Assembly (NCBI GenBank): GCA_028866975.1
Contig: JAGWHG010000005.1
Span: 1-8,424 of the forward strand
Source: Microcaldota archaeon
GTDB taxonomy: Archaea; Micrarchaeota; Micrarchaeia; Micrarchaeales; CABMGC01
DNA length: 8,424 nt
Reading direction: 5' to 3'
The notes below the pieces were generated by a model that was not told where the DNA came from, did not search any database, and saw nothing but the letters and a program-made list of their open reading frames with translations. Below are positions 1-5,968 of this stretch, piece after piece (the first letter of the stretch is position 1; each line of letters starts with the position of its first letter). The translations under genes and the position numbers were made by a program.

Positions 1-109
1 TTATAAACCTAATATACGATTTCGTTTATTACCAGATTGGCTGGCATTGCCCACACCTGCCCTTTAGAAGTGGTGTAGTTTTCAGGGTGTTAGTGTAGAA
101 ATAAGGGTC
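1..109. other. Intergenic stretch downstream of tRNA-Ala, no gene supported
   Basis: No gene can be assigned here. Two plus-strand frames are open from the window edge and stop at 65-67 (TAG) and 96-98 (TAG). Either could be the last codons of a convergent gene, but they overlap each other, so at most one is likely real. A minus-strand frame is open from 89 to 9 and contains a 12-codon ATG ORF (47 to 9) with no clear ribosome-binding site. The minus strand just past the tRNA (about 99-104) is mildly T-rich and could help end tRNA transcription. More left-flanking sequence is needed to decide. Confidence 0.4.
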
Positions 110-181
110 TGGACTCCGCGGGATTCGAACCCGCAACCTCCTGCATGCCATGCAGGCGCGCTACCGTTGCGCCAGGAGCCC
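110..181 (-). tRNA. tRNA-Ala, anticodon GGC
   Basis: A complete 72-nt cloverleaf can be folded by eye. The acceptor stem GGGCTCC pairs with GGAGTCC, and the third pair is G3-U70, the classic alanine identity element, with A73 as discriminator. The D stem is GCGC/GCGC with loop AACGGTA. The anticodon stem is CCTGC/GCAGG with loop ATGGCAT, giving anticodon GGC, which reads GCC and GCU. The variable loop is AGGTT, and A15-U48 can form the Levitt pair. The T arm is GCGGG-TTCGAAT-CCCGC. There is no intron, and CCA is not encoded (the next bases are GAC), as is common in archaea. It lies downstream of lsm on the same strand but has its own TATA box, so it is probably a separate transcription unit. 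Confidence 0.97.
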
Positions 182-202
182 AACGAACTGGATTTGCATT
201 AC

Positions 203-213
203 ACATATTTAAG
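203..213 (-). promoter_or_regulatory. TATA box of tRNA-Ala
   Basis: The minus strand reads CTTAAATATGT here. The centre of this A/T-rich box is about 26 bp upstream of the first tRNA base (181), the expected distance between TATA box and start site in archaea, so transcription would begin at or very near the mature 5' end. This is inferred from sequence and spacing only. A short inverted repeat (212-216 with 223-227) abuts the box on its upstream side. Confidence 0.65.
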
Positions 214-251
214 TGCAGCGGAGCACTGCTAGGCGGTAATCAACAAAACGA

Positions 252-473
252 TTAAGCCGGCGACATCCAAAGGATATTGCCGCCCCTCAGAAGGATCGTT
301 CCGACCTTAGTCTTGACGTTTCCCTCCTCGAGCTCCTCGGCGTTGTCTAGCACTATGTTCATGTGGATGTCAAATGCCGTCATCTTGCCGCGAATGTCCG
401 TGCCGTTCTTCAGCCTTATCAGTATCTGCTGCCCTATCGACTTGTTCAGAAGATCGAATGGTCTTTCGTTCAT
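252..473 (-). CDS. Sm-like archaeal RNA-binding protein (Lsm/SmAP)
   Basis: This 73-residue protein is a full-length single Sm fold, a family that forms six- or seven-membered rings binding U-rich RNA and taking part in RNA metabolism. The Sm1 motif spans about residues 14-45 and contains the RNA-binding loop FDIHMN (34-39). The Sm2 motif spans about 59-71 with RGGNI (63-67). Archaeal SmAPs usually read RGDN or RGEN there, so Gly65 is slightly unusual. The ATG start is supported by the Shine-Dalgarno GGTGA at 478-482, four bases upstream. The gene lies 50 bp after rpoA2 on the same strand and may be reached by readthrough of the RNAP operon, although a T-rich tract lies between. In many archaea lsm is followed by rpl37e; here the next gene is tRNA-Ala. 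Confidence 0.95.
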   Translation of the reverse strand: MNERPFDLLNKSIGQQILIRLKNGTDIRGKMTAFDIHMNIVLDNAEELEEGNVKTKVGTILLRGGNILWMSPA

Positions 474-477
474 AAGT

Positions 478-497
478 TCACCAAAACAAAAATAAAA
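478..497 (-). terminator. T-rich tract between rpoA2 and lsm, candidate terminator
   Basis: On the minus strand, T-runs of 4, 5 and 4 bases, each separated by a single non-T base, occupy 483-497. Archaeal RNA polymerase can terminate at such tracts without a hairpin. The tract starts about 26 bp after the rpoA2 stop and ends right at the GGTGA ribosome-binding site of lsm (478-482). It could therefore set how much of the operon transcript continues into lsm. No well-placed TATA box for lsm alone is evident. This is inference from base composition. Confidence 0.45.
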
Positions 498-523
498 TCA
501 AGGTTGCATCCAAAACTAGCTTA

Positions 524-1567
524 TTATTTCTTAGCCTTCTTCTCGCTGATCTTTGCAAGATCCTCCTTCTTTATCGCAAGGCTCACCGTTCCAGTTCCCA
601 GGAGTATCTGCTTGCCTATGAGCACGTTTTCTGTTACGCCCCTCATGTCGTCCTTCTCTCCGAACGCCGCCGCATTGATCAGGTGCTTTACCGTTTCTTC
701 GTAAGCTGCCCTCGCAAATATCGACTCCTTCTCGCCGCTCAGCCCCCTTCTTCCGACGTTCTTTATGCCGCCGCTGAAGGTCATTGCGTCTGCCAGAATG
801 TATAGGTGCCTCTTGTCGACGTTGATTCCCTGCTCTCGAAGCACAATGTCGAGCTCCTTTGCAATCGTGTTCCTTGCCGCTTCCACTCCGAATGTCCGAT
901 ACATCTCAAAGATGTCGTTCGTGTAAACTCTTGAAGTGTCGACGCCGTCGACCTGAAGTATTTGGCCGACGCTGCTGTTGTTGGTCACTATGTAGAATTC
1001 CTCTGTCTTCTTGTCCTGCTTTATGACGGCCCTTCCGGCATTTTCGATTCCATTGACCGTGAGCTTGCTGATGTGCACCGCCATCATCCTAATCTCCTTG
1101 GCCTTCTTTGTGTGCGTCTTTATCTGTATCGCATTGCCAGATACCGCAGACTCCGTCTTCATCAGCTTTTCTATCTTCGAAGCTATGCCCCTTGGCGTCA
1201 GCTCGTTTGCGTTCATCTTCTGCTCATCGAGCTTTATCGTTATTGTGCCTGTCGAGAAGTTCTCAAGCACCCTCCTTGCGACATCGCTGACCCGCACCTC
1301 GCTTATCTTCTTTACGATCTGCTCTGCCGTATCGAAGTCCTTTGCAGCCTTGCCCTTGAGGTAGATGTAGGAGAATGGCGTTGCCGGCTTTTTCCTTGTG
1401 TCGACTATCTCAACTAGCCTTGGAAGTCCGGATGTGGCGATCGATGATGCGACTCCTGCATAGTGGAACGATCGCAGGACCATCTGCGTTCCAGGCTCTC
1501 CTATCGATTGCGCTGCTATTACTCCCACTGGTTCTCCGGGCGTTACCAAGAATTCTTTCTTTACCAT
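524..1567 (-). CDS. rpoA2: DNA-directed RNA polymerase subunit A''
   Basis: This 347-residue protein is the C-terminal part of the largest RNAP subunit and supplies the trigger loop and part of the jaw and clamp. The N-terminus carries the family signature GEPVGVIAAQSIGEPGTQ (about 11-28), then the trigger helix with Leu31 and His35 (LRSFHYAGV), the residues that contact the incoming NTP. Both are kept. GLPRLVEIVDTRK follows (47-59). The C-terminal part has GEKESIFARAAYEETVKHL (278-296) and ENVLIGKQILLGTG (313-326), typical of A''. I chose the ATG at 1567, not an upstream in-frame TTG at 1585, because GGAGTGAT lies just before the ATG and the protein then begins where the family usually does. 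The rpoA1 stop (TGA) is inside that ribosome-binding site, so coupling is likely. The gene ends with tandem stops TAATAA. Confidence 0.98.
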   Translation of the reverse strand: MVKKEFLVTPGEPVGVIAAQSIGEPGTQMVLRSFHYAGVASSIATSGLPRLVEIVDTRKKPATPFSYIYLKGKAAKDFDTAEQIVKKISEVRVSDVARRVLENFSTGTITIKLDEQKMNANELTPRGIASKIEKLMKTESAVSGNAIQIKTHTKKAKEIRMMAVHISKLTVNGIENAGRAVIKQDKKTEEFYIVTNNSSVGQILQVDGVDTSRVYTNDIFEMYRTFGVEAARNTIAKELDIVLREQGINVDKRHLYILADAMTFSGGIKNVGRRGLSGEKESIFARAAYEETVKHLINAAAFGEKDDMRGVTENVLIGKQILLGTGTVSLAIKKEDLAKISEKKAKK

Positions 1568-1571
1568 ACTA

Positions 1572-4127
1572 TCACTCCTCTGCAACCTCGACGAGCCCGA
1601 CCTTCGTTGGGTCTATCGAATCCCCTCCATAGCTTGTCTGGACGATGTTTCCATGGACGTCCCTGACTGTCAGGTCCTTTTCGATCTGGTAGTCCTGCAG
1701 TGCGTTGATCAGCCTTCTCTGCAGATAACCGGACTTTGCGGTGAGCATCGCCTTGTAAACTACCGATGTCCTTGAACCAATCGCATGCATGTACATGTCG
1801 ATCGGCTCGAATCCCATGAAGTAGCTCGACGTTACAAATCCCTTTGCAACTGGGCTTATGTCTCCGGGCTTTATGTGCGGAAGCACCCTGTTGGTGTAGT
1901 ATCCTCTCTTGATCCTTCCTCCGGATGATGTGGCCTGCTGGCCCAAAAGCATGCTCATCTGCACAAGATTTAGTATGCTGCCTCTCGACCCTGCATTTAC
2001 CATGGTGATTGCGTGGTTGCCTGGCGGGGTTGCCGTCACTATCTCCTCTCCTGCCTTCTCCCTTGCGCGATCGAGCTCTGCCATTATCATCTGCTCCAGC
2101 GACTGCTTGAGGGTGTATCCGATGAGCGCGTCGAGCTTTCTGTTCTTGTACTGCTCTATGAGCTCTGTGACCTTTCCGAACGTCTCTTTGAGTATCCTGT
2201 CCCTGCTCTGTGCGATCTTGTCGGTGATTAGGTATTCCCTAACTCCGACTGTTATTCCGTGCATTGTCGAGAACGCATAGCTGACCCTGCTTGCAACTGA
2301 TATGAAGTTGCCCAGCACCTCGTTGCCATAGTCTGTTGAGAGCTTTGCAAGCAGCTTGCTGCCTGTTCCAAACGTTGCCTTTGACAAGTTGCCCTCGATG
2401 AGCTTGCCGTTCTTTATCTTGAGCACTCCCCTCTTTGTCTTCTGCTCGAAGTTGAAGCCCTTTGGCAGCAGCATGGAGAATACCTCCTTGCCGTCATACA
2501 TCCCGCCCTTCCCTGCGCTCGGCAGCTCGTAGATGTGCGCCATGCTAAGAAGGTATGATACCTCGTCCTTGGAGAGCTGCATGCCGTCTTGAGTGAGCAG
2601 ATACATCCCGGTTATGCCGTCCTCGTTGTTTGTTATGATCGCATCTCCGTTCCTCGGCGAGAATACCTGGTCGTTTACAGACATGAGGTATTCTGCCTCC
2701 GCCTGAGCCTCGAGCGTCTGGGGTATGTGCAAATTCATTTCGTCCCCGTCGAAGTCGGCGTTGTATGGATGGGTTGTGCAGTAGTTGAGCCTAAATGTCT
2801 TGCCAGGCAGCACCTTTATCTTGTGGGCCATGATAGAGACCCTGTGCAGCGAAGGCTGCCTGTTGAACAGCGCGATGTCTCCGTTTGTAACCTGCCTTTC
2901 GAGAATGTCACCGACCACTATTGCCTTGAGGACCTCCTCACGGTTTGTCTCGGTTATCCTCTTCCTCTTTCCATCCTTGCTTGTGACTCCCATGACCATC
3001 GGGTAGCTCGTCTTTGCTGCAAGCTCCTTTGCCTGATCTAGGTTCCATGCAGTTACGAAAAATGGTATCGTGAGCCTGCTTGCAACTTCGAACGGCACGC
3101 CGACCTCGTCTATGTTTATGTAAGGATCTACGGATATGACAGTCCTTGCGGAATAGTTTACCCTCTTTCCTGACAGGTTGTATCTGAATCTTCCCTCCTT
3201 GCCCTTGAGCCTCTGTGCAAGAGTCTTAAGAGCCCTGCCGCTCCTGTGCCTTGCAGGCGGAATTCCAGGCGTCTCGTTGTTGAAGTATGTGGTTACGTTG
3301 TACTGCAAAAGCTCCCAGAGGTCGTCGATGATAATCTGCGGCGCACCTGCGTTGATGTTCTGCTCGAGTCTTTGATTTATCCTCATTATGTCTACTAGCT
3401 TGTGCGTCAGATCGTCTTCGCTCCTCTCTCCGGATTCAAGGGTTATCGAAGGCCTTACGTTCACAGGCGGAACGAGCAGCGCAGAAAGTATAAGCCACTC
3501 CGGCCTGCTGGTCAGTGGGTCTATTCCTAGTGTCCTGAGGTCGTCGCTAGGCACCTTGGCCATGAAGTCCTTGATCTCATCGGGCTTGAGCCTAATGTCT
3601 CCGAAATAGAAGTATGTGGGTGATTCGAACTTGACTTTTTGCTGCACGGCAGAGCAGTGCGGGCACTTCTTTATGCTCTTGAGCTTTCTAAACAAAGTGT
3701 CTCGCTCGTCCATCCTCTCGCTCTCTGTCCCCATTATCACTCCCTCTCCTATCTCTGATTCGACGATGTTCTTTGCCTTTCCGCTGATCTCCCCTATCTG
3801 GTCCTCGTTGAGAAGTATCCTATGGCAGTTCTGGCATGTGGACTGAAGCATGAGGTAGACTACCTTTGAGAATTCCGAGTGCATGACCGGCCTTATGAGG
3901 TCTATGTGGCCGAAGTGCCCGGGGCAGACCTTTGCCCTTGCCCCGCAGGTCTTGCAGATGAGTCCCGGATCGATGACTCCAAGCCTTTGGTCGAGCAGAC
4001 CGCCGTCGATCGGATAGCCGTCCTCGTTGTAAGTGTCAGGGACTGTCAGCTTTGCAACGCTCAGTCGCCTTATCTGGTCGACCGACAAGATTCCGAATTT
4101 TACATGGTCTATTGCTTCAGCTTGCAT
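1572..4127 (-). CDS. rpoA1: DNA-directed RNA polymerase subunit A'
   Basis: This 851-residue protein is the N-terminal part of the largest RNAP subunit, carrying the clamp, active-site aspartates and bridge helix. Visible in order: a zinc site C58-x2-C61-x6-C68-x2-H71; a second zinc site from C98/C101 and C155/C158; the switch region with LKGKEGRFRYNLSGKRV (about 307-323); and the catalytic loop NADFDGDEMN (456-465), in which Asp458, Asp460 and Asp462 hold the catalytic magnesium and are intact. The bridge helix lies at about 774-806. Its C-terminal half (TAKSGYLQRRLINAL) is normal, but the usually near-invariant HAMGGREGLVDTAV core reads HAIGSRTSVVYKAM. Length is close to the archaeal norm of about 870-900. 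The ATG follows GGAGTGAT, which contains the rpoB1 stop. The gene ends TGATAG, two stops in a row, before rpoA2. Confidence 0.99.
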   Translation of the reverse strand: MQAEAIDHVKFGILSVDQIRRLSVAKLTVPDTYNEDGYPIDGGLLDQRLGVIDPGLICKTCGARAKVCPGHFGHIDLIRPVMHSEFSKVVYLMLQSTCQNCHRILLNEDQIGEISGKAKNIVESEIGEGVIMGTESERMDERDTLFRKLKSIKKCPHCSAVQQKVKFESPTYFYFGDIRLKPDEIKDFMAKVPSDDLRTLGIDPLTSRPEWLILSALLVPPVNVRPSITLESGERSEDDLTHKLVDIMRINQRLEQNINAGAPQIIIDDLWELLQYNVTTYFNNETPGIPPARHRSGRALKTLAQRLKGKEGRFRYNLSGKRVNYSARTVISVDPYINIDEVGVPFEVASRLTIPFFVTAWNLDQAKELAAKTSYPMVMGVTSKDGKRKRITETNREEVLKAIVVGDILERQVTNGDIALFNRQPSLHRVSIMAHKIKVLPGKTFRLNYCTTHPYNADFDGDEMNLHIPQTLEAQAEAEYLMSVNDQVFSPRNGDAIITNNEDGITGMYLLTQDGMQLSKDEVSYLLSMAHIYELPSAGKGGMYDGKEVFSMLLPKGFNFEQKTKRGVLKIKNGKLIEGNLSKATFGTGSKLLAKLSTDYGNEVLGNFISVASRVSYAFSTMHGITVGVREYLITDKIAQSRDRILKETFGKVTELIEQYKNRKLDALIGYTLKQSLEQMIMAELDRAREKAGEEIVTATPPGNHAITMVNAGSRGSILNLVQMSMLLGQQATSSGGRIKRGYYTNRVLPHIKPGDISPVAKGFVTSSYFMGFEPIDMYMHAIGSRTSVVYKAMLTAKSGYLQRRLINALQDYQIEKDLTVRDVHGNIVQTSYGGDSIDPTKVGLVEVAEE

Positions 4128-4131
4128 AATA

Positions 4132-5964
4132 TCACTCCTTCATCTTTAGGGCCGGGAAGATGTGCATCGACTTTATTTCGTCGAGCAGCAGCTTGAATGC
4201 GTAGCTTATCTCGACCTCTGCTATCGATGTGCCGCCGCATATAGGGCACACTACCGTCCTCTTGATGTAATCGTAATAGCCGATGTTGCCGCAGCTCTTG
4301 CAGACAAGCACCGAAGCCTTGTCGCTTTGGTCGAGCAATCTCTCCTTGAGCAGAAGGCTCGCTCCGTATCCGACAAGCACGTCTCGTTCCATCTCTCCGA
4401 ATCGCAATCCTCCCTGCCTTGCCTTTCCTTCGGTAGGCTGGTGGGTGAGTATCTGCACAGGACCTCTGCTTCTGACCTGCAGCTTGTTTGAGACCATGTG
4501 GTAGAGCCTGTTGTAGTAGACGACCCCGTTGAATATCTTTGCCCGAAACTTCCTTCCAGTTATTCCATCGTAGAGAACCTCGTCTCCGAACTTGTCGAAT
4601 CCGTGCTCCTCTAAGATCTTTCCGTAATCCTCGATTCTCTTCGAACCCTTTTCGGCAAATGCTGTGCCGTCGATTATCTTCCCTGAGAGCGCCCCTGCCT
4701 TTCCTGCGATCTCCTCAAGCAGGTGCCCGAATGTGAGCCTGTTAGGCACTGAGTGCGGATTGAGCAGAAGGTCCGGTACTATTCCCTGCTCGTTGAACGG
4801 CATGTCCTCCTGCGGAACAATGTATGCTGCCACTCCCTTCTGGCCCTGCCTTGATGCGAACTTGTCTCCCTTCTCCGGAACCCTAAGGCTCTTTATTCGG
4901 ACCTTGACGACCTTTGTAGCGCCGGTTGATTCTGTGAATATCACGCTGTCGACAATCCCCTTCTCTCCTGCCTTGAGCGTTGTTGAATCGTCCCTGATCT
5001 TTTCCTCAAGCCCTCCGGCGCTGATGCTTTCTTCTAAGAACCTAGGCGGTGCGACCTTGCCTATCAGAACGTCTCCTTCATCGACGATCGTTTCAGGCTC
5101 GATTATTCCGTCTTCGCTTAGCTTTGAATATGCGTGCTCTCCTAGGTAGCCTTCTGCGGTTGCAGGAGGTATCCTAAATATGTCCTTCTGTCCACCAGGG
5201 TACCTTCTCTCCTCGTCGCTGTACATCTTGTAGAACATGCTCCTGCCAAGTCCTCTGTCGACTGCGCCCTTGTTGAGCACTACGGCGTCTGCCATGTTGT
5301 AGCCGTAGTAAGTAGTGAGCGCGACCACGAAGTTCTGCCCGCTTGGGTGCTTTGGCATGTTTGCCGCCTGATAGACTGCGGTGGAAACGATCGGCTTTTG
5401 GGGGTAGAAGAGCAGGTATGATCTTGAATCGAACCTAAGATTGAAGTTCGTGGCGTAGAGTCCCTGAGCCTGCTTGATGAAGTTGGAAAGCATTGCGTGC
5501 CTTGCCGCGTTGTTGTGCTCCGGGAACGGCGAGGCGTTGAGCGTGAACCCAAATATCGAGGTCATGTCGACTTCTAGGTGCGTCGTGTCATTTGCGATCT
5601 CGTTCTCATGGAATACCACAAGAGCGTTCTCCTCCTCTTCGGCATCTAAGTACTCGATGATTCCGTGCCTGAGCAGGTATGCAAAGTCTATCTCCTTCTT
5701 TGCAAGCTTCTCGCGCAGCTCTGATGTGAACTTCGACTTGCCGTTCTCGACAATGATGTATGGCTTTCTGATTCTTCCGTTGTCGGTGTTGATGTGCACT
5801 GCATTGAGCCTCTTGACATATGAAACATTGACTTCCCCTGACAGCAGACCTGATCTCCTCGCCTTTCGCACCTCGTCCGAGTACGCCCTTCCGTCCTTAA
5901 CGTAGCCAAGAATCTTTCCGTTGATGTACACGTAACACTTCTCGTTTATGCTCTTCTTTGCCAT
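4132..5964 (-). CDS. rpoB1: DNA-directed RNA polymerase subunit B'
   Basis: This 610-residue protein is the C-terminal part of the split second-largest RNAP subunit, including the active-site face, hybrid-binding region and clamp anchor. Recognisable blocks are GYNMADAVVLNKGAVDRGLGRS (221-242), RVPEKGDKFASRQGQKG (361-377), GIVPDLLLNPHSVPNRLTFG (394-413), RSRGPVQILTHQPTEGKARQGGLRFGEMERD (498-528) and a C-terminal zinc ribbon C555/C558/C573/C576. The NTP-contacting lysines of GDK (368) and GQKG (376) are kept. Three normally near-invariant positions differ: Glu to Ala225 in the GYNxED motif, His to Gln373 in SRHGQKG, and His to Gln496 in DKIHAR. The ATG at 5964 begins 4 bp after the rpoB2 TGA. 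The site here is weak, only TGATC complementarity and no GGAGG, so reinitiation after rpoB2 is plausible. Confidence 0.98.
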   Translation of the reverse strand: MAKKSINEKCYVYINGKILGYVKDGRAYSDEVRKARRSGLLSGEVNVSYVKRLNAVHINTDNGRIRKPYIIVENGKSKFTSELREKLAKKEIDFAYLLRHGIIEYLDAEEEENALVVFHENEIANDTTHLEVDMTSIFGFTLNASPFPEHNNAARHAMLSNFIKQAQGLYATNFNLRFDSRSYLLFYPQKPIVSTAVYQAANMPKHPSGQNFVVALTTYYGYNMADAVVLNKGAVDRGLGRSMFYKMYSDEERRYPGGQKDIFRIPPATAEGYLGEHAYSKLSEDGIIEPETIVDEGDVLIGKVAPPRFLEESISAGGLEEKIRDDSTTLKAGEKGIVDSVIFTESTGATKVVKVRIKSLRVPEKGDKFASRQGQKGVAAYIVPQEDMPFNEQGIVPDLLLNPHSVPNRLTFGHLLEEIAGKAGALSGKIIDGTAFAEKGSKRIEDYGKILEEHGFDKFGDEVLYDGITGRKFRAKIFNGVVYYNRLYHMVSNKLQVRSRGPVQILTHQPTEGKARQGGLRFGEMERDVLVGYGASLLLKERLLDQSDKASVLVCKSCGNIGYYDYIKRTVVCPICGGTSIAEVEISYAFKLLLDEIKSMHIFPALKMKE

Positions 5965-5968
5965 GCGA

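Noticed and set aside
9..89. Minus-strand open frame at the left edge as a small protein gene
   Set aside because: Its only ATG gives 12 codons, it lacks a ribosome-binding site, and it competes with plus-strand frames open through the edge.
81..98. Repeated GTGTAG words downstream of the tRNA as a tandem repeat
   Set aside because: Only two loose copies with different flanks; likely chance.
212..227. Inverted repeat AGTGC/GCACT between lsm and tRNA-Ala as an lsm terminator
   Set aside because: Only five pairs, not followed by a T-run, and it abuts the tRNA TATA box. Too weak to call.
962..1417. Long plus-strand open frames opposite rpoA2, rpoA1 and rpoB1 (also 2589-3041 and 4664-5149)
   Set aside because: They lie antisense to clearly conserved RNAP genes, have no domain pattern of their own and no ribosome-binding sites. 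They are shadows of coding-strand composition.
1568..1585. Longer rpoA2 starting at TTG 1585 and overlapping rpoA1
   Set aside because: The added six residues do not look like the family. ATG 1567 has a strong ribosome-binding site identical in form to that of rpoA1.
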